From Bog-756 sp963745955 (lineage in GTDB: Bacteria > Actinomycetota > Acidimicrobiia > Acidimicrobiales > RAAP-2), in the NCBI GenBank assembly GCA_963745955.1, contig CAVUZI010000014.1, positions 1 to 64,000 of the forward strand: 64,000 nucleotides of DNA, in the 5' to 3' direction. Under the pieces are notes generated by a model, which did not search any database, was not told the DNA's origin, and saw only the letters and a program-made list of their open reading frames with translations. Shown one piece after another: positions 43,163 through 53,434 of this stretch (positions within the stretch are counted from its first letter, which is position 1; every line of letters starts with the position of its first letter). The translations under genes and the position numbers were made by a program.

Positions 43163-45056
43163 GTGAAGCGGCATGGTGCGGTAGCGGTGGGCCAGGCCGC
43201 AGAATCCGATGAGGACCGATCCCCAGTGAGCAACCTTCCGATCTCGGACTATGCCATGATCTCCGACTGTCATTCGGCCGCCCTGGTGAGCAAGGGGGGA
43301 TCGGTCGACTGGCTCTGTTTCCCCCGTTTCGACGGGTCTTCGATATTCGGGCGGATTCTGGATCAGGCTGCAGGGCATTGGTCGATCCGCCCTGCTGGCG
43401 CCTTTACGTCGGACCGGCGTTATCTGGACCAAACCATGGTGTTGGAGACCACATTTTCGACGACCGACGGCACCGTGACTCTCGTCGACGCCCTGGCCGT
43501 GGGACGAGACGATCGCGGACACCAGCTGGGCGCAGGCGCACCCTCCGCACTGGTTCGACGGATCGTCGGGGCAAAGGGCACTGTCGACCTGGAATTCGAG
43601 TATGTGCCGCGTCCGGAGTACGGGTTGATCTGGCCGGTGATGGAGCTGGTCGATGGGGGAGTCCGAGCACGCGGCAGGGGCAGTCGGCTTGGCGATGTCG
43701 TGCCCGATACCGGTCGACATCGAGGGATCCAAGGTGGCCGCCCGCTTGACCGTCAGCGAAGGTCAGGAGTTCAACTTCTCCCTTCTCGCCCGTTCGTCAT
43801 CCGAAGAAGCGCCTGGGCTCTGGACACCTCAGGAGATCGCCGATCGACTCGACTCGACGGTCGACGCGTGGCGCTCGTGGTCGGCGCTGCACCAGTCGTA
43901 CGACGGGCCTTGGCGAGATCTTGTTCAACTGAGCGGCCGGGTCCTCTACGGCTTGACCTATTTTCCTACCGGCGCCATGGTGGCAGCGCCGACGACGTCG
44001 CTGCCCGAGTCACCGGGCGGTACCCGCAACTGGGACTACCGGTATTCGTGGGTGCGAGATGCCAGCTTCACCCTGCAAGCGCTGTGGGTTGCGGCATGTC
44101 CTGATGAGGCATGGAAGTTCTTCGACTTCATGGCCGGCGCCGCGGCCTCCCAGCTCCACCGGGGCGCAGATCTCCAGATCATGTTCGGCGTGGGTGGGGA
44201 ACGGGATCTGACCGAACGGGAATTGCCCCATCTCACCGGCTGGCGGAACAGTGCCCCGGTCCGAGTGGGCAACGGGGCGTGGACGCAGCGTCAACTCGAC
44301 GTCTATGGCGAGTTGCTGGATGCGGCGTACCGATTTCCGGAGCAGCTCGATCAGCTCGGCCCACCCACCCGGCAATTCCTCGTCGATCTGGCAGACGCCG
44401 CGGCCGCTCGTTGGCGCGAGAAGGATCAGGGGATCTGGGAGCTCCGAAGCGACCCGCAGGACTTCGTGTACTCGAAGCTGATGTGCTGGGTTGCCCTCGA
44501 CCGCGCCATCGCCTTGGCCGAGAGGCTCGATGCCAACGAACATGTCGACGGGTGGCGGGCGGTCCGTGAAGAGATCGCCCAAGCCATCCTGGCCCATGGG
44601 TGGAATGAAGGGACGGGCACCTTCACCCAGGCGTTCGGTTCGGACAGCCTCGACGCTTCCAATCTCATGATGCCGATCGTGGGATTCATACCGGCCGACG
44701 ATCCCCGCATGCTGGCCACGATCGACGCCACCGCCCGATGCCTGACCGACGAACGGGGCCTCGTCTACCGGTATCTGTCAGACGATGGGCTCTCCGGATC
44801 TGAAGGGTCCTTCCTCCTGTGCACATTCTGGTTGGCCCAGGCCCAGGCCCTGGCCGGTAAGGTCCCAGAGGCCCGCAAGACCTTCGAATGCGCAGTGTCC
44901 TTCGTCAACGATGTTGGATTGCTCTCAGAGGAGGTCAGCGCGGACACCGGCGAGCTGATCGGCAACTTCCCCCAGGCGTTCAGCCACATAGGTCTTGTCA
45001 ATGCGGCGTGGTCGATTTCGGAGGCCGAGCGGAGAGAAGGAGCGGGGAAGGCCTGA
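43163..45056 (+). CDS. GH15 glucoamylase/trehalase-type hydrolase, second copy (one frameshift)
   Basis: About 630 residues when the +1 shift near 43670 is repaired. It has the same architecture as 16121-17902: LPISDYAMISDCHSAALVSK, GGSVDWLCFPRFDGSS, NWDYRYSWVRDASFTLQALW, VRVGNGAWTQRQLDVYGELLD and the terminal GNFPQAFSHIGLVNAAW. The two paralogues differ widely, so duplication is old. GTG 43163 has GGAGGGG upstream. It lies 31 bp after the PRC gene. Confidence 0.88.
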
Positions 45057-45109
45057 GTCTCCGGCAATCGGTCGTAGAGGATCCCCCCGATCCGGCCGCG
45101 AGTCGGTCA

Positions 45110-45133
45110 CCGTCCGCCCGTGGCCCCTGGTCA
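45110..45133 (-). promoter_or_regulatory. Shortened variant of the recurrent motif
   Basis: Minus strand GACCAGGGGCCACGGGCG then GACGG equals the copy at 37686-37714 with four bases missing in the middle. It lies 85 bp before the acyl-CoA ligase, in opposite orientation. Doubtful. Confidence 0.25.
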
Positions 45134-45217
45134 CCTAGGGTAGGAGCATCGGGCGTTCGCTCCCATCTTCGGGGCGTGTTCGTGCGCACCACGTGCGCCA
45201 GCAGTGGGGGAGTCGAG

Positions 45218-47050
45218 ATGGGCGATCGAGCAGCGGCGTCGGTTGAGGGCGAGAGCATCGTCGAGGCATTCCGCCACAGCGTCAGACGGCTACCCGACCG
45301 GCCCGCCCTTCGATGGTACGAGGACGGAGCCTGGTCGGCGCTGACCTGGTCCGAGTACGGCCGGGCGGTGGATGAGGCGGCGGCGGGGCTGGCCGAGGTC
45401 GGGGTGGTTCCAGGTGACCGGGTGGCCATCCTGTCCGGCAACCGGCCGGAGTGGCACCTGGCCGATATCGGGGGACTCGTCGGTGGCGCCGTGACCGTGC
45501 CCATCTATCAGACCAGCTCGCCCGAGCAGGTGGCCTACGTGCTCGGTCATTCGGAGGCGCGCCTCTGTTTCGTCGAGGATGAGCACCAGCTGGCGAAAGT
45601 CCTCGAGGTGCGGGACCAGCTGTCCTTCCTCCATCAGGTGATCGTGTTCGCCGGCGACGGGCCGTGGGACGACCCGTTCGTGATGGGGTTCGCCGAGCTG
45701 CGGGCCACGGGCGTCCATCGCCTCGAACGTGAACCGGACCTGGTGGAGTCCCGGTCGGGTGCCGTGGCCGCCGACCAGCTGGCGACACTCGTCTACACCA
45801 GCGGGACGACCGGCCCTCCCAAGGGGGCGATGATCAGCCATGCCAACATCATCTGGACACTCCGGAGCGCCATCTCGGTCTTCGATCTGCGCGAGGGCGA
45901 GCGGTTCCTTTCGTTCCTGCCCCTCAGCCACATCGCCGAGCGGATGATCAGCGACTTCGCATCGGTGGCCACCGGCGGTGAGACATGGTTCGCCCGCAGC
46001 ATCGGTACCGTGGGCGAGGATCTCCGGGCCTGCCGGCCGACCGTCTTCTTCGCGGTCCCCAGGGTCTGGGAGAAGCTCCGCGAGGCCATCCTCGACAGAC
46101 TGGATGGCAGCCGGGCCCTGCAGAGGATGGTCGTCGACCACTACGTCGAGTTGAGCCAGCACGTGGCCCAGCGGAAAGAGGCTGGTCGCCGTCCGGCCTT
46201 GTGGGCGGAACTTCCCCATCGTGCCCTCGACGCCACCGTCGGTGCGCAGGTCAGGCACGAACTCGGCCTCGACAAGGCCCACATCCTGGTGTCGTCGGCG
46301 GCACCGGTCCATCCGGACCTGCTCCGCTGGCTGGGAGCCGTCGGCCTGCCGGTGCTCGAGGTCTACGGCCAGACTGAGACCTGCGGACCCACCACCGCCA
46401 ACCCCCCGGAGGACAACAGGGTCGGAACGGTCGGATTACCCCTGCCCGGGGTGCGCCTGCGCATCGCCGAAGATGAGGAGATCCTCGTGCAAGGCGGAAA
46501 CGTCTGCCAAGGGTACTTCCGGGATCCCGAAGGATCGGCTCAGCTCATCGACGGCCACGGGTGGTTGCACTCGGGCGACATGGGCGCGCTCGACGCCGAT
46601 GGTTATCTCCGGATCACCGGCCGGAAGAAGGACCTGATCATCACCGCGGCCGGTCAGAACGTGGCCCCGCAGGACATCGAGTCGGACCTCCGGAACAGTG
46701 AGCTCCTGTCCGAGGCGGTCGTGATCGGTGACGGCCGGCGCTATCTCACCGCGCTCCTCACCCTGGACATCGAGGCGCTGTTCCGATGGGCCCGACAGCG
46801 GGGAAAAGAGGTCGAACCCCGGGACCTGATCGCCGACCCCGAGCTCAAAGGGGCCATCGACCGGATCGTGGAGGACGTCAACGCCAAGCGTTCCCGTGTC
46901 GAGCACGTGCGGGCCTTCCGGATACTCGACCACGACTTCGCCGTGGCCTCCGGCGAGATGACCCAGACCCTCAAGGTGAAGCGAAACGTGGTCATCGAAC
47001 GGCACCAGAAGGAAGTGGATGAGATGTACGGAGGTGAACCACCGCCGTGA
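45218..47050 (+). CDS. Long-chain fatty acid-CoA ligase (FACL/FadD15-like)
   Basis: The product has 610 residues. AMP-binding motifs YTSGTTGPPKGAMISH, YGQTETCG, HGWLHSGDMGALDADGYLRITGRKKDLII, QTLKVKRNVV near the end; the long form with the linker PLSHIAERMISDF is typical of long-chain ligases related to mycobacterial FadD15. It makes acyl-CoA for lipid synthesis or oxidation. ATG 45218 with GGGGGAG upstream; the longer frame runs through the GH15 end and is rejected. gpsA follows after 85 bp, consistent with glycerolipid synthesis. Confidence 0.93.
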   Translation: MGDRAAASVEGESIVEAFRHSVRRLPDRPALRWYEDGAWSALTWSEYGRAVDEAAAGLAEVGVVPGDRVAILSGNRPEWHLADIGGLVGGAVTVPIYQTSSPEQVAYVLGHSEARLCFVEDEHQLAKVLEVRDQLSFLHQVIVFAGDGPWDDPFVMGFAELRATGVHRLEREPDLVESRSGAVAADQLATLVYTSGTTGPPKGAMISHANIIWTLRSAISVFDLREGERFLSFLPLSHIAERMISDFASVATGGETWFARSIGTVGEDLRACRPTVFFAVPRVWEKLREAILDRLDGSRALQRMVVDHYVELSQHVAQRKEAGRRPALWAELPHRALDATVGAQVRHELGLDKAHILVSSAAPVHPDLLRWLGAVGLPVLEVYGQTETCGPTTANPPEDNRVGTVGLPLPGVRLRIAEDEEILVQGGNVCQGYFRDPEGSAQLIDGHGWLHSGDMGALDADGYLRITGRKKDLIITAAGQNVAPQDIESDLRNSELLSEAVVIGDGRRYLTALLTLDIEALFRWARQRGKEVEPRDLIADPELKGAIDRIVEDVNAKRSRVEHVRAFRILDHDFAVASGEMTQTLKVKRNVVIERHQKEVDEMYGGEPPP

Positions 47051-47135
47051 CCGGTCTGGCTCCTCCATCGGGACCGGCGCGGTCGGCCGGCGCCGGCGCA
47101 GTGGCCGACCCGGATGCGAGCGTGGTCCCGGCCGG

Positions 47136-48189
47136 GTGACGGACGTGCGGATAGCGGTCATCGGCGCCGGTTCGTGGGGGACCACGGTGGCGTCCATGCT
47201 CGCCGAACGGTTCGATACCGTGCTCTGGGCCCGGGAGCCCGAGGTCGCCGAGGCGATCTCGAGCCATCATGAGAACCCGGCCTATCTCGCCGGCTTCACG
47301 CTGGCCCGCTCACTCGAGGCGACGACCGACCACCGCCGGGCCGCCACATGACCGCCAGCTGCTGGTCGTGGCCGTTCCGGCCCAGCACATGCGGGGCGTG
47401 GCCGAACAGTTCGCACCGTTCGTCGGTCCTGACGTGGTCATGCTGAGCCTCACCAAGGGCATCGAGCTGGGCACGCTGTGCCGGCCGTCTGAGATCCTGG
47501 CTCAGGCGCTCGGGCCCGGTGGGCAGGGTCGCATCGGCGTCCTCGCCGGTCCCAATCTGGCCCTCGAGGTGATGGCGGGGCAGCCGGCGGCAACGGTGGT
47601 GGCGGCCCCGGACACCGGGACCGCCCGGTGGCTGCAGGGTCTCCTGAACAGCAAGCGGTTCCGGGTCTACACGAGCGACGATGTCGTGGGATGCGAGATC
47701 GGTGGTGCGGTCAAGAACGTCATCGCCATCGCCGCAGGTGTCGCCGACGGGCTCGGGTACGGCTGGAACAGTCGCGCCGCCCTCATCACCCGTGGTCTGG
47801 CCGAGTTGGCCCGACTGGGCGTGGCCATGGGCGGTGATCCCCTCACGTTCCTCGGTCTCGCCGGCAACGGAGACCTGATCGCCACCTGCAGCAGCGACGA
47901 GAGCCGCAACCATCGGGTGGGGGTCGCCCTCGGGCAGGCCCGCACCCTCAGTGACATCGTCACGGAGACGAACATGGTCGCCGAAGGGGTGGACTCCACG
48001 CCGGCCGTGCTGGCACTGGCCCGCCGGGTGGGCGTGGAGATGCCGGTGGCCGAGCAGGTGGGCGCCATGCTGACCGGAGCACGGTCACCCGAGGATGCCG
48101 TGGAATCACTGATGGGGCGGGGCCTGACCTCGGAATTGCACGACCTCGGTGGCAGCCGCTTCAGGCCGGTCACCGACGGTCCGGTGTGA
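47136..48189 (+). CDS. gpsA: NAD(P)-dependent glycerol-3-phosphate dehydrogenase (one frameshift)
   Basis: About 350 residues when the +1 shift near 47335 is repaired. Rossmann GAGSWGTTVASMLAERF, VPAQHMRGV, SLTKGIELGT, GPNLALEVMAGQPAA, the catalytic-lysine segment GGAVKNVIAIAAGVADGLGYG, and LAGNGDLIATCSS are all present. It reduces dihydroxyacetone phosphate to sn-glycerol 3-phosphate for phospholipids. GTG 47136 (VTDVRIAVIGAG). Located behind the fatty acyl-CoA ligase. Confidence 0.92.
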
Positions 48190-48398
48190 GCCGGCCAAAT
48201 CCGGCGTGCCGAGCAGTGGTCCGGCACCGAAGTGTCGTCGAGGCAGGTGAATACCCGGGTGGGATGGACTTTCGACGCACGGTGGGGAGTCGGACACGGA
48301 ATCGAGATGACGAAGTTGGGACTTTCTACCCTCCTGCGTGGGTCGAGAGTGGTCCAACATCACCAGGAGAGGGCAGTACGAACGAAAGGGAGGGCCCC

Positions 48399-48872
48399 AT
48401 GCCCGAACGGATGGAATTGCGAAGGCGCATCGAGCACCTCATCGAACGGGCACAGGATGAGATCCTGGAGGCAAGCCGTGAGTTGACCAGAGGCGTCAAC
48501 CAGGGGGCCGAGCGGTTCGTGCCACCGATCTCCGCCGACGTCGAACGGTTGGTCGACGATGTCTTCGACTTCAGCGAACGGGTCATCAAGGGCCAACGCC
48601 GGATGGTCGGCGAGGTGGTCAAGGCCATCAACGAGCAGGCCGATCGGGCCGCCGAGGTGGGCCGGACCACGACGCGGAGGGCCACCAAGCGGGTGGCGGC
48701 AACGAAGAGGGCCGCCAAGCGGGCACCGGCGAGGAAGAAGGCGGTGGCCAAGCGGGCACCGGCGAAGAAGAAGGCGGTGGCCAAGCGGGCACCGGCGAGG
48801 AAGAAGGCGGTGGCCAAGCGGGCACCGGCGAGGAAGAAGGCGGTGGCCAAGCGCACCGTGTCCGGGAGGTAG
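48399..48872 (+). CDS. Phasin-like protein with histone-type C-terminal repeats
   Basis: The product has 157 residues. The N-terminal about 85 residues are amphipathic helices (LRRRIEHLIERAQDEILEAS, VERLVDDVFDFSERVIKGQR). The C-terminal half is Lys/Arg/Ala/Pro-rich: TTRRATKRVAATKRAAK, then about four copies of RAPARKKAVAK, encoded by a 33-bp tandem repeat (about 48718-48850). The layout recalls PhaF phasins and the HupB/H1-like tails that bind DNA. ATG 48399 with GGGAGGG upstream. PHA-granule or nucleoid role is inferred; no phaC is in the window. Confidence 0.7.
   Translation: MPERMELRRRIEHLIERAQDEILEASRELTRGVNQGAERFVPPISADVERLVDDVFDFSERVIKGQRRMVGEVVKAINEQADRAAEVGRTTTRRATKRVAATKRAAKRAPARKKAVAKRAPAKKKAVAKRAPARKKAVAKRAPARKKAVAKRTVSGR
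48718..48850 (+). repeat. 33-bp coding tandem repeats
   Basis: About four near-identical units of 33 bp (one begins GCGGGCACCGGCGAGGAAGA) encode the RAPARKKAVAK peptide repeats; one unit has AAG for AGG. Copy number could vary between strains. Confidence 0.8.
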
Positions 48873-48905
48873 ACGGCTGCATGGACCAATCTTCGGAGGA
48901 AGCGG

Positions 48906-49833
48906 ATGTGTCCGATCAGGTGGAAGGGACGCTTTCCGGTCCGGTACCTGACCATCCACGGCCAGCGGATCGGTTGCCGGATGGGCGGTGACGGGCCGGT
49001 GCTGTTGCTGCTCCATGGCATTGCCGGCAGCTCCAAGACGTGGATCCCGGCCATGGAGCTCCTCCAGACGGACTACACGGTGGTGGCTCCCGACTTCCTC
49101 GGCCACGGCCACTCGTCCAAGCCGACAGGAGATTATTCGCTGGGCAACTTCGCCAGTTGGATGAGGGATCTCCTGGTGGTACTGGGCCTCGAGCGAGCCA
49201 CCGTGGTCGGCCAGTCCTTCGGGGGCGGAGTTGCCATGCAGTTCGCATACCAGTTCCCCGATCTCTGTGAGCGACTGGTGCTGGTGGACGCGGGCGGCCT
49301 CGGGCGCGAGGTGAACTGGATCCTTCGCCTGGCCACCCTGCCGGCCGCCGAGTACGTCATGCCGTTCCTGTTCCCGGCCGTCGCCCAACGGTGGGGCGAC
49401 CCGGTTGCCCGGTTCGCCGACCGGATCGGCCTCCGGAGCGTGCCGGCGATGGAGATCTGGCGCTCCTACCGTTCGCTCACGGATCGCCGACAGCCGCCGG
49501 GCCTTCATCCGGACCATGCGATCGGTGATCGATCCTGGTGGTCAGTCGGTGAGTGCGATCGACCGGCTCTATCTGGCCGAGCGCATACCCACCCTCATCG
49601 TGTGGGGCGAGAAGGACCGGATCATCCCGCTCGCTCACGCCGAACGGGCGCTGAGGGCCGTGCCTCACAGCCGGTTGGAGGTCATGCCCGGGGTCGGCCA
49701 TTTCCCCCACTCCGAGGATCCCGTCGGTTTTGTCGAGCTCTTGAAGGACTTCCTGCGCACGACGGAGCCGAGCACCTTCACCACCGAAGGGCATCGGGAC
49801 AGCCTGCAACGGGGCCCCGGCCCTCCGTCGTAG
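48906..49833 (+). CDS. Alpha/beta-hydrolase (one frameshift)
   Basis: About 309 residues when the +1 shift near 49488 is repaired. HGIAGSSKTW, PDFLGHGHSSKP, the nucleophile elbow VGQSFGGGVAM, Asp in WGEKDRIIPL and His in PGVGHFPHSEDP form the catalytic set. It may be a polyketide/lipase-like or hydrolytic enzyme; with the upstream phasin-like gene a PHA depolymerase-type role is possible but unsupported. ATG 48906 behind GGAGGAAG. Confidence 0.82.
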
Positions 49834-49952
49834 TTCGAGAGTTGTCCCGTATTGTCACTGCTGTCGCCGCCGAACGTTGGACCGCCACTGGCGGAGGCAA
49901 CCTTCGTCCCACCTCTCCACGAGGCGACGAGGCGCTGACGTAGTATTGCCGC

Positions 49953-51779
49953 ATGCCCGGACCACTTTCGACCGACGCGAACTACGACCCGGAGGCCGTC
50001 CGAGCCAAGTACCTGGCCGAGCGGGACAAGCGGCTGGTGCCCCACCGCGCCGATATCCGCGACCTGCGGGCCGACGACTATTTCGCCGGCTACCGCGACG
50101 ACCCGTTCACACCCTTGATCGAGCGGGACCCGGTCGTCGACGAGGTCGACGCGGTGATCGTGGGCGGAGGCATCGCCGGGGTCCTCGCCGGCGCCCACCT
50201 CCGCAAGGCGGGCATCGGGCGGATCCGCATCATCGACCAGGCGGGCGGCATCGGCGGCACCTGGTACTGGAACCGCTACCCGGGTGTGATGTGCGACGTC
50301 GAGTCGTACATCTACCTCCCGATGCTCGAGGAGCTGGACTACATCCCCACCCGGCGCTACGCCTACGGCGAGGAGATCCTGGGCCACCTCGAGGCGGTCG
50401 CCGACCGCTTCGACCTCGTGGACGACGCGCTCTTCCACACCGGGGTCACCCGGGCCGAATGGCACGAGGACGAGGCCCGGTGGCGGATCCGCACCGACCG
50501 CGGCGACGAGGTCAGCTCCCGTTGGTACGTGCTGGCGGTGGGGATCCTCAACCTGATGAAGCTGCCCACCATCCCGGGCATGGAGGACTTCGCCGGACGC
50601 TCGTTCCACTCGGCCCGGTGGGACTACGCCTATACCGGCGGCGGGCCACACGAACCCCTCACCGGCCTGGCCGACAAGGTGGTGGCCCTCATCGGCACCG
50701 GGGCCACCGGCATCCAGTGCGTGCCGCCGCTGGCCGAGTCGGCGAAGCACCTCTACGTGCTCCAGCGCACGCCTTCGGCCATCGGCGAGCGGGGCAACCG
50801 GCCCACCGATCCCGATTTCGCAGAGGGGCTCGAGCCCGGTTGGCAGCGGAGTCGAATGGACAACTTCCAGGCCATCATCATGGGCCGGCCCGTGGAAGCC
50901 GATCTGGTGGACGACGGGTGGACGCGCCACTATGCCGCCGTCCAACATCCCCCGCGGACCGAAGGCATGACCATGGCCGACTACCTGCGCAGTGGCGAGG
51001 AGGTCGACTACCGGATCATGGATGAGCACCGGCGCCGGGTCGAGGAGCTGGTGACCGACCCGGCCACGGCCGAGATCCTCAAGCCGTACTACCGGTACCT
51101 GTGCAAGCGGCCCTGCTTCCATGACGAATACCTGCCGGCCCTCAACAACCCCAATGTGACCGTCATCGACTGCCCTGGCGGCATCGAAAGGATCACCAAG
51201 ACGGGCCCGGTCGTCAACGGGAAGCAGTACGAGGTCGACTGCATCATCTACGGGACAGGCTTCGAGGCCGAGCTCACCCCGCTCTTCCGGCGCGTCGGCC
51301 ATGAGATCGTCGGGCGCGGCGGCGTCACCCTGGCGGAGAAGTGGGCCGACGGTGCCGCCAGCCTGTTCGGGATGATGAGCCGTGGCTTCCCGAACATGTT
51401 CGTCATGCCCGCGCCGGGGCAGCAAGCGGTGGTGACCGTCAACTACACCCAGCTGGCCGTGCTCGGGGCCGAGTTCATCGGGGGTGCCATCGGACAACTC
51501 GAGCAGCGGGGCGTGGAAGTCTTCGACGTGAGCGCCGAGGCCGAGGAGGCGTGGACGAAGGAGATCGTCGACACCTTCGTGGACGCCAGCTCCATCATGT
51601 CCGCGTGCACGCCGTCGCGCATCAACAACGAGGGCCACCCGGAAGCGCTGAACCCCCGGAACACCAACTACGGCCGTGGGTTCGGCGACTGGTTCGCCTA
51701 CCGCGAGCTGCTCGAGGGATGGCTCGAGGCCGGCAACCTCGAGGGCCTGGAGCTCAAGGTCCGGTCGACGGCATCGTGA
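49953..51779 (+). CDS. Baeyer-Villiger-type flavin monooxygenase
   Basis: The product has 608 residues. FAD-binding VIVGGGIAGVLAG (about 66-78), GIGGTWYWNRYPGVMCD, the Baeyer-Villiger fingerprint F-x-G-x3-H-x3-W in FAGRSFHSARWDY (about 211), NADP-binding ALIGTGATGIQ and DCIIYGTGFE are all in order. It inserts oxygen next to a ketone using NADPH. Long C-terminal extension as in steroid/cyclopentadecanone monooxygenases. The stop overlaps the next SDR (GTGA), so it heads an operon with SDR and amidohydrolase. Confidence 0.93.
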   Translation: MPGPLSTDANYDPEAVRAKYLAERDKRLVPHRADIRDLRADDYFAGYRDDPFTPLIERDPVVDEVDAVIVGGGIAGVLAGAHLRKAGIGRIRIIDQAGGIGGTWYWNRYPGVMCDVESYIYLPMLEELDYIPTRRYAYGEEILGHLEAVADRFDLVDDALFHTGVTRAEWHEDEARWRIRTDRGDEVSSRWYVLAVGILNLMKLPTIPGMEDFAGRSFHSARWDYAYTGGGPHEPLTGLADKVVALIGTGATGIQCVPPLAESAKHLYVLQRTPSAIGERGNRPTDPDFAEGLEPGWQRSRMDNFQAIIMGRPVEADLVDDGWTRHYAAVQHPPRTEGMTMADYLRSGEEVDYRIMDEHRRRVEELVTDPATAEILKPYYRYLCKRPCFHDEYLPALNNPNVTVIDCPGGIERITKTGPVVNGKQYEVDCIIYGTGFEAELTPLFRRVGHEIVGRGGVTLAEKWADGAASLFGMMSRGFPNMFVMPAPGQQAVVTVNYTQLAVLGAEFIGGAIGQLEQRGVEVFDVSAEAEEAWTKEIVDTFVDASSIMSACTPSRINNEGHPEALNPRNTNYGRGFGDWFAYRELLEGWLEAGNLEGLELKVRSTAS

Positions 51780-53434
51780 GCGCGCGCCGGCGGGTCGCCG
51801 TCGTGACCGGCGGCGGCGGTGGGATCGGAGCCGCCATCGCCGAGGAGCTCGGCCGCGGCGGCTGGTTCGTGGTCACCGTCGATCCCCTCGTGACCCTCGA
51901 CGGCTCCGAACGGATGCCCGAGCCGGAGGAGTCCACTGCCGGCCGCATCGTGGCCGCGGGCGGTGCGGCCCGGGCATCGTCGGTGTCGGTGACCGACGGC
52001 GAGGCGGTCCGCAACCTCTTCCGCGAGCTGGTCGACGAGCACGGTGGACTGGACGCCGTCGTCAACGTCGCCGGTATCACCCGGCAGACCTACTTCGGGC
52101 GGGGGAGCGAGCAGGACTGGCTCGCCGTGCTCGCCGTGCACCTCGAGGGCTACCTCAACGTGCTCAACGCCGCGCTGCCGCTCATGGCCGCAGCCGGGAG
52201 GGGCCACGTCCTCGGTGTCACCTCCGGGTCGGGCTGGCGGGCTGCCGATGCCGGTGCCTACAGCTGCGCCAAGCGGGCTGTCGCCGCCCTCACCTGGCAG
52301 CTGGGCCGACAGGCGCCGCCGGGCGTGTCGGTCAACGCAACATCGCCCATTGCCGCCACCCGGATGATGGCCTCCGCCCTCGAGCGGGCCAGGAAGGCGG
52401 GCCGGTCGGGCGGGGGCGGAATCTCGTTCCTGTCGGTGGCCGGCCCCGAGGACCTCGGGCCACTCGGCGCCTACCTCGTCAGTGAGGACTTCGGGTGGTG
52501 CACTGGCCGGGTGCTCTTCGCCGGGGGTTCGGAGGTGGCGGTGGTCGACGAACCCAGGCTTCTCGAGGTGGTGCGGAGCGACCACGCGGTCTCTCTCGCC
52601 CGGGTGCTCGAGGCCGTCGTGCCCCCGGCATTTGCCAAAGCCGAGGCCAGCCAGGCCAGCGAAGGCGGCGGAAACCCGCGGTTCGGTCCGATCTTCGACG
52701 AACCGGGCCCTACCGAGGTTGCCGCATCGCCCGTGCGGTCCTGCGCCGTCGTCACCGACCGCCCGGGTATGGCCGGGTCGCTCACCGCCTCGCTCGAGGC
52801 CCGATCGATCGCCTGCCACCTCGTCGAGGTCGTCGATGGCGGCTTCGGCGACGCTGCCGACGCGCTGAGCTCGGTGATCGAAGCGGCGGGGCCGATCGAC
52901 GCCGTCGTCGTCGCCCCCGCCGGTGGTCGGACGACGGCTACCTCGGCCGAAGCCTGGGAGCGCGTGCTCGCCGAGCACAGCGGGATCGTCGAGGACATCC
53001 ATACCGACGCCGGATGGGCCCGGGCGACCGCCGACTACGCCGCCGGCGCCGAGCGCCCGGTCCGGCTGGTGACACTCACCGACGCAGTCACCTCGGGAGG
53101 CCGGAGCCGCGCTCAGGCGGCGGCGCAGCACGCGCGCGTCGCCCTGGGTGCGACGGACGGACGTGTGGCGGCCTTCGCCGTGAGCATCGAAGCTGCGGAC
53201 GAGGCAGCGGGACAGCCGGTCGGAGAACTCGTCGCCCATCTGCTCGGCCAGCCCGAGGCAACGGCTCTGGCCGGCGCGGAGCTGGTGGTAGGCGCCGGCT
53301 GGATCGGCCTTCGTAGTCATCCCCGACCCATCGGAAGCATCACCTACGGTGGGCCGGAGATCCCCGAATGGCTGGATGCCACGCTCCGGGAGATCGTCGG
53401 TGCCACCGGCGACCCGGCGCGGGTGGAGGCCTGA
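51776..53434 (+). CDS. Double short-chain dehydrogenase fusion
   Basis: The product has 552 residues. The first SDR (1-about 255) has TGGGGGIG, NVAGI, TSGSG and Y-S-C-A-K (GAYSCAKRAV) with NATSPIAATRM. The second half (from about 320, SCAVVTDRPGMAGSLTASLE) looks like a degenerate SDR without the glycine motif or YxxxK. GTG 51776 overlaps the monooxygenase stop; its own stop overlaps the amidohydrolase start (TGATG). Likely oxidises an alcohol to the ketone used by the monooxygenase. Confidence 0.88.
   Translation: MSARRRVAVVTGGGGGIGAAIAEELGRGGWFVVTVDPLVTLDGSERMPEPEESTAGRIVAAGGAARASSVSVTDGEAVRNLFRELVDEHGGLDAVVNVAGITRQTYFGRGSEQDWLAVLAVHLEGYLNVLNAALPLMAAAGRGHVLGVTSGSGWRAADAGAYSCAKRAVAALTWQLGRQAPPGVSVNATSPIAATRMMASALERARKAGRSGGGGISFLSVAGPEDLGPLGAYLVSEDFGWCTGRVLFAGGSEVAVVDEPRLLEVVRSDHAVSLARVLEAVVPPAFAKAEASQASEGGGNPRFGPIFDEPGPTEVAASPVRSCAVVTDRPGMAGSLTASLEARSIACHLVEVVDGGFGDAADALSSVIEAAGPIDAVVVAPAGGRTTATSAEAWERVLAEHSGIVEDIHTDAGWARATADYAAGAERPVRLVTLTDAVTSGGRSRAQAAAQHARVALGATDGRVAAFAVSIEAADEAAGQPVGELVAHLLGQPEATALAGAELVVGAGWIGLRSHPRPIGSITYGGPEIPEWLDATLREIVGATGDPARVEA

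Noticed and set aside
48718..48850. CRISPR-like or non-coding repeats
   Set aside because: In-frame coding repeats of a Lys/Ala/Pro tail explain them.
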